A DNA stretch of 16,812 bases from CAZJDV01 sp964544865 (GCA_964544865.1 CAZJDV010000057.1:1-16812); one strand, 5' to 3'; shown: positions 5,749 to 13,125, counted from the first letter of the stretch. Notes: generated by a model not told the origin, from the sequence alone. Numbers and translations: made by a program.

Positions 5749-7778
5749 TGACGCCAGCGCGGCTGAGAGAAATCACCGCCGGGTTCTCCGGCAAACGGGT
5801 GCTCGTGGTGGGAGACCTGATGCTCGACCACTACCTGTGGGGCCGCACGGTGCGGATCTCCCCGGAGGCCCCGGTACCCATCGTCGACATCGAGGACGAG
5901 ACCTACATGCCCGGGGGCGCGGGCAACGTCATCCACAACCTCCACGGACTGGGCGCCGAGGTCGCCGTCGTCGGCGTCGTTGGGGCGGACCCGCACGGAG
6001 AGAAGCTCAAGGAGCTCCTCGCCGCGGAACTCGTTGAGCTGGCCGGGGTGTTGGAGGATGGAGATCGGCCCACCACGTCCAAAACACGCATCATAGCCCG
6101 CCGGACGCTGGAGAGGGGGGGGGAGAGGGGGCCGGGGCATCACGTGGTCCGGGCGGACCGGGAGCTTCGGACTCCCATCGGCGGCAGTTTGGAGCAGGGC
6201 GTTATGGATTGCATTGCCCAGGCCCGCCACGTGGACGCGATCCTCGTATCCGACTACGCCAAGGGTGGAGTGACCCCCGGCACTATGGACGCGGTCCGGG
6301 ATTCCGTGCGTCGGCTTGGCCTGCCCGCTGTGGTGGACCCGAAGGGCCGGGACTTCTCGAAGTACAGCGGCGTCACGTCCATCTCCCCGAATCAGTCCGA
6401 GGCCCTTGGCGCCCTCAACGTCGATGCCGACAGCGAGGAGGACGTGGTCGCAGCCGGGGGCGAGCTGGTTGCGCGACTGGATCTCGAAACGGTCTTCATG
6501 ACACGGAGCGAAAAGGGCGCCAGCCTGTTCGAGCGGTCCGGTCACGTGACCCACTATCCCAGGGCCTCCCGAGAGGTGTACGATGTCTCCGGGGCGGGGG
6601 ACACCACGGCCGCCGTCTATACCTTGGCCCTCCTGGCCGGGGCCACACACGTCGAGGCCGCCTGCCTCGGCAACCTTGCCGGAGGCGTCGTGGTCGGCAA
6701 GGTCGGCGTCGCGCCGAGTCTCAACAACCGGGATTTCCAGGCGCTGGCGACGGACGAGCTTATCAGAACTACAGTTCGGGAGGGACGTCTCGGAACGGCC
6801 ATGGCCCCCCGGCGCGAGTTGCCCAAGGTCGAGGTGGACCGCATTATCGCCTACCTGCGATCGCTTCCTGATGATCCCGCCCGCGTGGAACAGTTCCCCC
6901 TGGATGCCGGCAGACGCGCCACCGGCGACGTCGAGAGCGGCAGGACGAACTACGGCGCCTATTGCTCTCCCTGCCACGGCCCCACAGGTGGAGGCTATAC
7001 GGAACTGGGCTCGGCTCCAGGAATCGGACTGCCGGGATTCCTCAAGACTGCCACGGATGACTACATCATCCACACGGTCAGCCGCGGCCGCATGGGGACA
7101 TCCATGCGCTCCTTTCTGGGGGCCGGTGGATTGGCGAACCTCAGCGAGCAGGACATAGAGGATATCGTCGTCTTTCTCCGCAACCGGGATCCGGCGGGCA
7201 AGCCCCAGTTCTCGGAGAGGCTGGGGGAGGAGGCGTTCAACCGAAACTGCGCCTCCTGCCATCAGCCGGGGGGCGTGGGCCTCGTCGGCATAGCCCCGAG
7301 TCTGAGCAGTCCGGAATTCCTGTCGCTTGCCTCCGACGACTTCATCCGCCGCACGGTGCGCAAGGGCCGTCGCGGTACGACCATGGTGTCGAGACCGCTT
7401 CTCACCGACTGGGAGCTTGACGCCATTATCGAGTATCTGCGCGCGCTGCCGACAGCCGGCAAGAGCGATCTGACGGTCGATGAAACCAGGCAGTCCACCG
7501 GAGATCCGGATCTCGGCCGTGAGAATTTCGGCACCTACTGCGCCCCCTGCCACGGCCCCCAGGGAGAGGGATACGCCAGGGGCGGATCGGGCCCGGGGAT
7601 AGGGTTGCCCAGCTTTCTGGCCTCCGCGTCCGACGACTACATATTCAAGACCGTCACGCACGGCCGCACGGGGACGTCAATGCGGCCCTTCACGGGTCCT
7701 CGGGGGCTGGTGCAGCTGGAGGAGCAGGACGTACACGACATTATCGCCTTCCTGCGAAATCGAGCCGTATTGCCGTGA
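5745..7778 (+). CDS. rfaE1: Heptose-7-phosphate kinase (RfaE1) fused in frame to tri-heme cytochrome c repeats; probable chimera
   Basis: The 677-residue frame has two unrelated parts. Residues 1 to about 320 are a PfkB-type kinase that phosphorylates D-glycero-D-manno-heptose 7-phosphate at C1, with GDLMLDHYLWG, the PGGAGNV sugar-binding loop, a DPKGRDF strand, SPNQSEA and the GAGDT catalytic motif at 283-287. It stops about ten residues short of a normal kinase end. From about residue 322 the frame becomes cytochrome c: first the C-terminal half of a domain without its heme motif, then CxxCH sites at about 407, 502 and 599, each followed by a G-R-x-G-T-x-M segment that could supply the Met ligand. 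No signal peptide exists anywhere in the frame, although heme c attaches after export. The kinase is well supported and so is the cytochrome; a single working protein is doubtful. Either ATG, 5745 or 5748, could be used. Confidence 0.85.
   Translation: MMTPARLREITAGFSGKRVLVVGDLMLDHYLWGRTVRISPEAPVPIVDIEDETYMPGGAGNVIHNLHGLGAEVAVVGVVGADPHGEKLKELLAAELVELAGVLEDGDRPTTSKTRIIARRTLERGGERGPGHHVVRADRELRTPIGGSLEQGVMDCIAQARHVDAILVSDYAKGGVTPGTMDAVRDSVRRLGLPAVVDPKGRDFSKYSGVTSISPNQSEALGALNVDADSEEDVVAAGGELVARLDLETVFMTRSEKGASLFERSGHVTHYPRASREVYDVSGAGDTTAAVYTLALLAGATHVEAACLGNLAGGVVVGKVGVAPSLNNRDFQALATDELIRTTVREGRLGTAMAPRRELPKVEVDRIIAYLRSLPDDPARVEQFPLDAGRRATGDVESGRTNYGAYCSPCHGPTGGGYTELGSAPGIGLPGFLKTATDDYIIHTVSRGRMGTSMRSFLGAGGLANLSEQDIEDIVVFLRNRDPAGKPQFSERLGEEAFNRNCASCHQPGGVGLVGIAPSLSSPEFLSLASDDFIRRTVRKGRRGTTMVSRPLLTDWELDAIIEYLRALPTAGKSDLTVDETRQSTGDPDLGRENFGTYCAPCHGPQGEGYARGGSGPGIGLPSFLASASDDYIFKTVTHGRTGTSMRPFTGPRGLVQLEEQDVHDIIAFLRNRAVLP
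6115..6123 (+). repeat. G9 homopolymer inside the kinase coding region
   Basis: Nine G in a row, followed by GAGA-type purines and a G5 run, encode an Arg/Gly/Glu-rich stretch around residues 118-134. In related kinases the Lys-Thr-Arg strand runs almost directly into the (Q/H)-V-V-R-x-D-R-E strand, so this is an extra loop of roughly a dozen residues. The frame is correct on both sides. Confidence 0.7.
6696..6725 (+). other. Kinase/cytochrome junction
   Basis: Upstream codons read the kinase ending (VVVGKVGV). Downstream codons read APSLNN, which aligns with VGIAPSL in the next cytochrome repeat at 7284-7304. The two families share the short V-G-x-A string and much of its DNA (GTCGGC followed by CCGAGTCT in the cytochrome copy), so the join falls on a microhomology. 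Confidence 0.75.
6702..7778 (+). repeat. Tandem cytochrome c repeat, about 194-residue period
   Basis: A unit of two small cytochrome c domains is repeated. The segment V-G-V-A-P-S-L at 6702 recurs as V-G-I-A-P-S-L at 7284, exactly 582 bases later. The first domain of each unit should carry a CASCH-type site (seen only in copy 2, 7248-7262). The second carries C(S/A)PCHGP (6963-6977 and 7539-7553). Copy 1 lacks its first heme site because it begins mid-domain at the junction with the kinase. Divergence at DNA level shows an old duplication, not a recent one. The complete parent protein probably bound four hemes or more. Confidence 0.8.
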
Positions 7779-7872
7779 TATGCGCGATCGATGGCGCCGG
7801 TAGTTGAGAAATCGCCCAGAGCGGGTTGAGCCCGATTTGCCGTCGGGCGGTCAAACGTGAAAAATCAAGAAT

Positions 7873-7880
7873 AGAGAGGA
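7873..7880 (+). promoter_or_regulatory. Ribosome binding site and leader of the NapA-like gene
   Basis: AGAGAGGA ends four bases before the ATG at 7885. The 106-base leader (7779-7884) also holds small nested inverted repeats, CGCCC/GGGCG (7813-7817 with 7845-7849) around CGGG/CCCG (7822-7825 with 7831-7834). They are too short to call a terminator or a riboswitch. I found no convincing FNR-type or sigma-54 site. Confidence 0.55.
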
Positions 7881-7884
7881 CTCC

Positions 7885-10506
7885 ATGGAACGACGGCAAT
7901 TCATCAAAACCGCAGCCGCAGCCGCAGCCGTAGCAGGCGTGGCTACGGACAAGGGATGGGCGATCCCCTCGGGGGGAGAGTACACGCTGGAAAAAAAGAC
8001 GGCGCCCACCGACCTGCTGGCGGCTTGCCCCTACTGCGGCGTGGGCTGCGGCACCATCATCAAGACCGAGAACGGCCGCATCACCAATATCGTTCCGGAC
8101 AAGGACCACCCCACCAACAAGGGGCTACAGTGCATAAAAGGACTGACCTCGGCAGAGGCCATCTACGTGGACCGGCTGACTGTACCCCTGATCCGCAAGG
8201 ACATGAGCGATCCGGCTACCGGGCACGTGTCGGCCACCAAAGGCTCGTACGACAGATCCCTCTTCCGCGAGGCCTCCTGGGAAGAGGCGGAGGAGCTGAT
8301 AGCGGACAAGATAGTGGAGATCGTCAAGCGAAAGGGCGGCAACGCCGTGGGTCTGTATGGCTCCGGGCAGCTCACCGTGGAAGGGCAGTGGCTGGAGAAT
8401 GTATTCATGAAGGGCGTACTCGGCTCGCACACGATCGAGGCCAACGCCCGCATGTGCATGACCTCGGCGGTTACGGGCTATATCAAGAGCCTCGGTTCCG
8501 ACACACCCCCCAGCAGCTACGACGACATCGAGATGGCGGACATGATCACCTTCTGGGGGCACAACTCCCGAGGATCCCACCCGATCCTCTACTGGCGGGT
8601 GGCCGACCATAAGGCAAAATCCGGCATCCCCACGCTCGTGGTCGATCCGCGCCGCACTGGCACGGTACAGGGGCTGGAGGATGTCAACCCGGGCAACAGC
8701 CATCACTTCTCCACCATCAACGGCGACATTTCAATCCTCAACGCGCTGGCTTACGCCATCCTGGAGAAGCATTCCGACGCGGCGGCCTGGGACTTCCTGA
8801 AGGACCACACTGCCGGCTGGGAAACCTATGTCGAAGAGGTGAAGCGCGGTTACAATCCCCGACAGGTCGAGGACCGAACCATGGTCCCGGCCGAGAGCAT
8901 CTACGAGGTGGCAGCCCTATGGGCGGAGGCCAGCATCAAGGGGCGTCAGCGCGGCAGGGGTGGGGTGCTCTCCTTCTGGGGGATCGGCTACAACCAGCAC
9001 CTGCACGGACAGAATAATACTGTGAGTCTCATCAACCTCATGGCTCTCACCGGCAATATCGGGCGCATGGGATGCGGCCCTCATTCGCAGACGGGCCAAC
9101 CCAATGCCATGGGGGAGCGCCTCACTGGTGGTCTCACCGGGCGGCTACCCTTCAACGAGGGGATCAAGAATACCAGTCACCGCAACTGGATAGCCGACAA
9201 ATGGGGTGTCCCCAGGGACAGGCTGGACCAGGTGGCGGAGCTGTCCAATACAGGCATGGCCGTGGGCATGATGGAGCGCGCGCTGAAGGGGGAGGTGGAG
9301 GCGATGTTCCTCATCTACGCCACCCATATCGACCTGCCCGACGCCTACAACCTGTCGCGCCCGGCGCTGACCAAGATGTTCACTGTCGTCCAGGAGATCT
9401 ACACCCAGGCGCCCAACAACCTCTACGCCGACATCATCCTGCCAGCAGCCACATGGGGCGAGTGGGTGGGCGGCACCTATATCCAGTCGGAGCGGCGCTT
9501 CTATGTTACGGACGGAACGGCCAACCCGGTCAAGGGTACGCGTCCAGACATGGATATGGTCATCGACAAGGGCAAGCTGATCGCCTCCAAGCTCGGGCTG
9601 GACGCCGACAGGATCTTCCCCTACGAGCGCAAGGCGAACGGCTACTACGATCCGGAGGAGGTCTTCCGCGATTTCCTGCGGGCCTCTCAGGGTACGGACG
9701 CCGACATGGCCGGCCTGCTGGCAGTGGAAGAGCAGACCGGGGAGAGCCCGTACGAGCAGATCCGCAAACTGCGGGGGATCCAGTGGCCAGCTCCGACGGC
9801 GGAGATCGCCAAGCACGGCGGCACGGCGCGACGCTATATGCAGCAGGAGGGACCGTGGGCGGGCAGGCCGTACGGGGACTTCCGCCACAAGGACGGCAAA
9901 CTCCACATCCATATGTGCCAACAGGATTATTCCCAGTACCGTCAGGTTACGGACGAACTGGCCAAGGCCGGAACCGATCCCGACTTCTACATGATCGACC
10001 ACTACGATCTGCTGGTGAAGGCTCGCGACATGGGCCTGACGCCGGAACTGCCGCACGAGGAATTCCTGGGCAGGAAGATCGGCGACTGCCCGCAGGACAA
10101 GTTTCCCTTCTGGTGGGCGACGGGCGTGGTGTACGAACACTTCCACACCTCCAAGACGATCCGGGCCGGTACCACCAAGAAGCTGGTGCCCGAGATGTAC
10201 GTGGAGATGCACCCGGAGGACGCCGAGGAGCTGGGTGTAAAGGACGGACAGTGGGTGAAGGTCACCACGAGGCGGGGAAGCCTCGAGGCGCGGGTCTCCA
10301 TCGGTCTGGATTCGGTGGTCAAGCCGGCGCGCAATACCGTGCCGAAGGGGTTCCTCTTCAGTCCGTGGAATCTGTCGGTAGCCGATTCCGCCGATCCCAA
10401 GATCAACAGGTGGCTGGCCAACGGCACCACCCACCGCGCTTTCGACCCTGTGTCCGGTCAGGTGGACTTCAAGAAGTGCGCCGCCCGGGTCGAGGTCATC
10501 GGATAG
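7885..10506 (+). CDS. NapA-like periplasmic molybdopterin oxidoreductase (Tat substrate)
   Basis: This is a catalytic subunit of the DMSO-reductase superfamily, closest by eye to periplasmic nitrate reductase NapA. The N-terminus is a Tat signal: RRQFIK at residues 3-8, an Ala-rich core, and a probable cut after GWA at about 26. A [4Fe-4S] site follows at Cys48, Cys51, Cys55 and Cys83, with Lys85 between cluster and cofactor. Cys191, in an ARMCMTSAV segment, sits where NapA has its molybdenum-ligating Cys. The C-terminus (VDFKKCAARVEV) matches the NapA ending. Size (873) is near NapA (about 830). Differences: the cluster motif reads CPYCGVGCG as in assimilatory reductases and formate dehydrogenases, and residue 374 is His in a NQHLHG segment where NapA reads NQHTRG. 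Nitrate is the first guess for substrate but not proven. NapG- and NapH-like genes follow. Confidence 0.88.
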   Translation: MERRQFIKTAAAAAAVAGVATDKGWAIPSGGEYTLEKKTAPTDLLAACPYCGVGCGTIIKTENGRITNIVPDKDHPTNKGLQCIKGLTSAEAIYVDRLTVPLIRKDMSDPATGHVSATKGSYDRSLFREASWEEAEELIADKIVEIVKRKGGNAVGLYGSGQLTVEGQWLENVFMKGVLGSHTIEANARMCMTSAVTGYIKSLGSDTPPSSYDDIEMADMITFWGHNSRGSHPILYWRVADHKAKSGIPTLVVDPRRTGTVQGLEDVNPGNSHHFSTINGDISILNALAYAILEKHSDAAAWDFLKDHTAGWETYVEEVKRGYNPRQVEDRTMVPAESIYEVAALWAEASIKGRQRGRGGVLSFWGIGYNQHLHGQNNTVSLINLMALTGNIGRMGCGPHSQTGQPNAMGERLTGGLTGRLPFNEGIKNTSHRNWIADKWGVPRDRLDQVAELSNTGMAVGMMERALKGEVEAMFLIYATHIDLPDAYNLSRPALTKMFTVVQEIYTQAPNNLYADIILPAATWGEWVGGTYIQSERRFYVTDGTANPVKGTRPDMDMVIDKGKLIASKLGLDADRIFPYERKANGYYDPEEVFRDFLRASQGTDADMAGLLAVEEQTGESPYEQIRKLRGIQWPAPTAEIAKHGGTARRYMQQEGPWAGRPYGDFRHKDGKLHIHMCQQDYSQYRQVTDELAKAGTDPDFYMIDHYDLLVKARDMGLTPELPHEEFLGRKIGDCPQDKFPFWWATGVVYEHFHTSKTIRAGTTKKLVPEMYVEMHPEDAEELGVKDGQWVKVTTRRGSLEARVSIGLDSVVKPARNTVPKGFLFSPWNLSVADSADPKINRWLANGTTHRAFDPVSGQVDFKKCAARVEVIG

Positions 10507-10510
10507 GCCG

Positions 10511-10580
10511 GGGTGGGCCCGGAGCTCCCGACGCCAGGGGATGGTTGAGCCTTTTCGTCGTGGCCGACCGGGGCCCACCC
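10511..10580. repeat. Inverted repeat between the NapA-like and NapG-like genes
   Basis: GGGTGGGCCC (10511-10520) is the exact reverse complement of GGGCCCACCC (10571-10580), with a 50-base spacer. It begins four bases after the molybdoenzyme stop, in a 146-base gap. A long-range stem could slow transcription or protect the upstream mRNA. No T-run follows, so it is not a classic intrinsic terminator. Confidence 0.5.
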
Positions 10581-10642
10581 TTGTCCGTGTAGAGTTACAG
10601 GATCGGCAAGAGCACATCGCCGAGCCGCATTCGTTTTGAGCT

Positions 10643-10648
10643 GAGGAG
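10643..10648 (+). promoter_or_regulatory. Ribosome binding site of the NapG-like gene
   Basis: GAGGAG lies four bases before the ATG at 10653, a strong site that fixes the start. Confidence 0.65.
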
Positions 10649-10652
10649 TCCC

Positions 10653-11345
10653 ATGCTCTCAGGACTGACCCGATTCGCACAGAGCTTGGCCGCGGTCGAG
10701 CGGCGGGGATTCCTGCTGTCCTTCCTGGTTGGTCTCGCCATCACCGCTTTGCTGCCGTTTCTGGACTGGTTGCCTCTGCGACAGTCCTCCGGCCTCAAGC
10801 GCTTTCTGCGGCCTCCCGGCGCCGTCGACGAGGAGGACTTCCTTTCCAAGTGCATTCGTTGCGGGCAGTGCGCCAATGTCTGCCCCAACAAGTGCATCTC
10901 CCTCTTCGGCCTCGAGGACGGGCTGGAGAATCTGGCGACACCCCGCATCAGCGCCCGCGCCCGGGCGTGTATTCTCTGCATGGCCTGCACGCAGGTCTGC
11001 CCTACGGGCGCGCTGGCAAAGCTGGAGCCCACCGAAGAGGGGAGGACGGCGGTGGCCATGGGCACGGCATTCGTGTCCGAAGACATCTGCTACTCTTTTC
11101 ACGGGCGCACTTGTGGAGCCTGCTACCACGCCTGTCCTCTGCCGGGCAAGGCGATAACCCTCGGCTTGTACGAGCAGCCGCACGTCCACGCCGATCAGTG
11201 CGTCGGCTGCGGGCTTTGCGAGCAGGCCTGCATCCACCTGCCGCAGGCAATCAGGGTCGTGCCGCGGTCCGAGTTAGAGAGAGAGGCACCGACAGCTCTC
11301 GCGGTCGAGCCGATGCGCGGATTGCCGCGTCAGGATGGGGCGTGA
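10653..11345 (+). CDS. NapG-like ferredoxin with four [4Fe-4S] motifs and Tat-type N-terminus
   Basis: NapG-type proteins pass electrons from the membrane partner NapH toward the periplasmic reductase. This 230-residue protein starts with a twin-arginine RRGFLL (residues 17-22) and a hydrophobic stretch to about 37, probably a Tat-dependent membrane anchor. The family segment L-R-P-P-G-A follows, then Cys groups beginning at 67 (CIRCGQC..CP), 106 (CILCMAC..CPTGAL), 146 (C..8..CGAC..CP) and 183 (CVGCGLC..C). That order and spacing match E. coli NapG. It is separated from the molybdoenzyme by 146 bases, so it may have its own expression level, and it ends on a TGA sharing one base with the next start. 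The link to quinol oxidation is family knowledge; the direction of electron flow is inferred. Confidence 0.86.
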   Translation: MLSGLTRFAQSLAAVERRGFLLSFLVGLAITALLPFLDWLPLRQSSGLKRFLRPPGAVDEEDFLSKCIRCGQCANVCPNKCISLFGLEDGLENLATPRISARARACILCMACTQVCPTGALAKLEPTEEGRTAVAMGTAFVSEDICYSFHGRTCGACYHACPLPGKAITLGLYEQPHVHADQCVGCGLCEQACIHLPQAIRVVPRSELEREAPTALAVEPMRGLPRQDGA

Positions 11346-11488
11346 TGCAGGGCATCACCGGCATGGAGTGCGACAATTGCCTGGCGTGCATGAGCATCTG
11401 TCCGCCGGACGCCCTCCACGTCGCCCTCTCTCCGCGGAGAGGGCTCGCGGCCACCGTAACCCGAACGGTCCCGCTGGAGAAGACGTGA
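11345..11488 (+). CDS. Small one-cluster ferredoxin-like protein (47 aa)
   Basis: A short frame sits exactly between the NapG-like and NapH-like genes. Its ATG shares one base with the upstream TGA, and its own TGA overlaps the next GTG by four bases. It encodes one CxxCxxCxxxCP site (Cys9, 12, 15, 19) followed by PDALHV, the usual ferredoxin continuation, then a basic tail with no second Cys group. Single half-ferredoxins are unusual as free proteins. It may be a fifth cluster of the NapG-like protein split off by a frameshift, since a run of four G lies just before the overlap. Perfect overlap at both ends favours a real gene. Function beyond electron transfer is not inferable. Confidence 0.65.
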   Translation: MQGITGMECDNCLACMSICPPDALHVALSPRRGLAATVTRTVPLEKT

Positions 11489-12465
11489 AGCCGCCGAACC
11501 CAGGCCATGTGGAGCTGCCGGTCCCGGCCGACGCCAGCCGCCTCCCACCGGGCAGATTGCCCACCGGGAAGCTGTTGCTGGCGCTGTCGGTGGTGACGCG
11601 CTTCTCTACCGTGCTGCTGCTGTGCTGTCTGGCCATGTGGACGGAGTATCTGAACCTGAAGGTGGGGTATAACCACCCCCGCCTGGTGGAGCTGAGCTCG
11701 GGCCGCGCCATGCGTCTGTTCTACGAGGCGTCGGAGTGGTTTTTCGGTCTTCTCGGCGATCCCCTGGTCACGGCGCAGAGCAACGCCGGCATGACTTGGT
11801 CCATCCGCATTCTGGGTGTTCCCTTCACCAATCCAGTCGCGCTGTCGTCGATGCTCGTCGCCGAAGGCGGCGCTCCCCTCGGCTTTATCGTCGGCGCGGT
11901 CGTTCCCCTGGCGACTGCCCTGCTGCTGGGCAGAGTGTTCTGCAGCTACGTCTGTCCGGCATCGCTCCTGTTTTTCACCATCGGGCGCGTGCGCCGAGCG
12001 CTGGGCCCGTACCTTTATTTTCCCGACGTGCACGTGGGTAGAGGGGCGGCGTGGGGTGTTCTCCTGGGAGGGCTGGCACTGGCGGCAGTTTACGGTCACG
12101 GCGTATGGACGCTGATTCTGCCCTACTTCGCCATGGGGCAGACGATCTTTCACGGTATCGCCCTGGGCGTCCTCTCGGTGTCCGTGGCCAGCCTGCTGCT
12201 CTTCGTCTCCCTCGACCTGTTCGTCGGCTATCGGTTCACCTGCAGGAACCTGTGTCCCACCGGCCGATTGCTGGGCGCCGTGGGCCGCCGGCCGCTGGTC
12301 TCCGTGCGCCGCCAGTCGGAGCGCTGTGTCGATCGGTGCACCTCCTGCGCCGACGTCTGTCCCTTTGAGGTGGACCCGAAGGCGGATGAGACACGCGACT
12401 GTTCCCTGTGCGGTGCCTGCCTCGTCATCTGTCCGACCCAGTGTCTGAGCGTCGGGAGAGGATGA
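11485..12465 (+). CDS. NapH-like membrane ferredoxin, four transmembrane helices
   Basis: NapH-type proteins are thought to oxidise quinol in the membrane and hand electrons to NapG. The 326-residue product starts at GTG 11485, overlapping the small ferredoxin stop, with a GGAG site just upstream. Four hydrophobic helices are visible (around 30-55, 128-155, 190-220 and 225-250). Two short Cys motifs follow helices: CSYVCP at Cys153/157 and CRNLCPTG at Cys253/257, the NapH/NosR/CcoG-type pattern. The C-terminus carries two [4Fe-4S] sites, Cys281/285/288/292 and Cys306/309/312/316. The first is C-x3-C-x2-C-x3-C rather than the usual spacing. Three bases separate its stop from the next start. 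Confidence 0.85.
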   Translation: MKPPNPGHVELPVPADASRLPPGRLPTGKLLLALSVVTRFSTVLLLCCLAMWTEYLNLKVGYNHPRLVELSSGRAMRLFYEASEWFFGLLGDPLVTAQSNAGMTWSIRILGVPFTNPVALSSMLVAEGGAPLGFIVGAVVPLATALLLGRVFCSYVCPASLLFFTIGRVRRALGPYLYFPDVHVGRGAAWGVLLGGLALAAVYGHGVWTLILPYFAMGQTIFHGIALGVLSVSVASLLLFVSLDLFVGYRFTCRNLCPTGRLLGAVGRRPLVSVRRQSERCVDRCTSCADVCPFEVDPKADETRDCSLCGACLVICPTQCLSVGRG

Positions 12466-12468
12466 GGG

Positions 12469-13125
12469 ATGAGCACAGGCCTTCCAACCGCGCCACTCCC
12501 GTCGCCGCGAGCGCTGGCTTTGGCTGTCATACGGCGGTTGCCGTCAAGAACGAAATGGCGCCTGGGTCTGGCAGCCGCGGCGGCGGTCCTGTCTGGGGCG
12601 GGCCCGGTCCAGTTAGATGCCCACCACTTCAAGGGACTGCCCCATTTCAATTACTTCGAGAATTACCCGCAGATCCCGCAGGAGGAGTTCGTCGGTCAGG
12701 CTGGACGCTTCGAGTTCTCCCTCGTGCTCTACGATTTCCAGGGCCTCAACCAGCAGGACATGGTGCAACCTGAGGACGCTCGCCTTTTCCTGATCGCCTT
12801 CGATCTGCTGGCCAACACGGTCTACGGCGGGCCGGCGAGTCTGGAGATTCTCGATGGCGACGAACCGCTGGTGACGTCGGAGGTGGAGGGGGCACAGGAG
12901 GAGAATGTCTACCACATCCACGCTACGCTGCCCGCCTCCGGAGACTACTCCCTGCGCGTCAGCCTGCTCGATGTCGACCTCTCGGCGGAAATCCCCTTCG
13001 AGCTCTCGTCACAGAAGGTGGCCTGGGGCCAATGGATCGCAGCGGGCTTGCTGGGGCTGCTGGCCATCGCCGCGGCGGGCGCACGTCGGGCGAGGGTCGT
13101 GCAGGACCGCCGGGCGCAGCGATGA
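12469..13125 (+). CDS. Membrane-anchored periplasmic protein of unknown function, His-rich mature N-terminus
   Basis: I do not recognise this family with certainty. The 218-residue product begins with a basic stretch and a hydrophobic Ala-rich helix (about 30-46) that could be a signal peptide or anchor. A periplasmic part begins HHFKGLPHFNYFENYP (His52, His53, His59). About 130 residues with beta-strand-like alternation follow, ending in a hydrophobic helix near 185-205 and a basic tail, so the C-terminus probably faces the cytoplasm. The overall plan resembles small beta-sandwich assembly or metal-binding proteins of the FixH/YtkA kind, but that is only an impression. It is overlapped by four bases by the next gene, a membrane ferredoxin, which suggests that the two products act as a pair. 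A strong purine tract lies before the ATG. Confidence 0.75.
   Translation: MSTGLPTAPLPSPRALALAVIRRLPSRTKWRLGLAAAAAVLSGAGPVQLDAHHFKGLPHFNYFENYPQIPQEEFVGQAGRFEFSLVLYDFQGLNQQDMVQPEDARLFLIAFDLLANTVYGGPASLEILDGDEPLVTSEVEGAQEENVYHIHATLPASGDYSLRVSLLDVDLSAEIPFELSSQKVAWGQWIAAGLLGLLAIAAAGARRARVVQDRRAQR

Noticed and set aside
5616..7661. 681-codon open frame on the - strand across the kinase-cytochrome gene
   Set aside because: The + strand shows GAGDT and three CxxCH motifs in frame, while the - strand product has no family features.
7801..7870. FNR-type or sigma-54 promoter before the NapA-like gene
   Set aside because: TTGAG-like half sites occur, but no second half fits the spacing, and no GG-N10-GC pair is present at the right distance.
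7903..7932. Microsatellite-like GCAGCC repeat
   Set aside because: It encodes the Ala-rich core of the Tat signal, which explains it without a regulatory role.
10511..10600. Intrinsic terminator after the NapA-like gene
   Set aside because: The stem arms are 50 bases apart and no T-run follows the second arm. Kept only as an inverted repeat.
9072..10680. Two long open frames, one on each strand, overlapping the NapA-like gene
   Set aside because: Both lie inside the coding span of the molybdoenzyme in other frames and show Gly/Arg-rich shadow composition.
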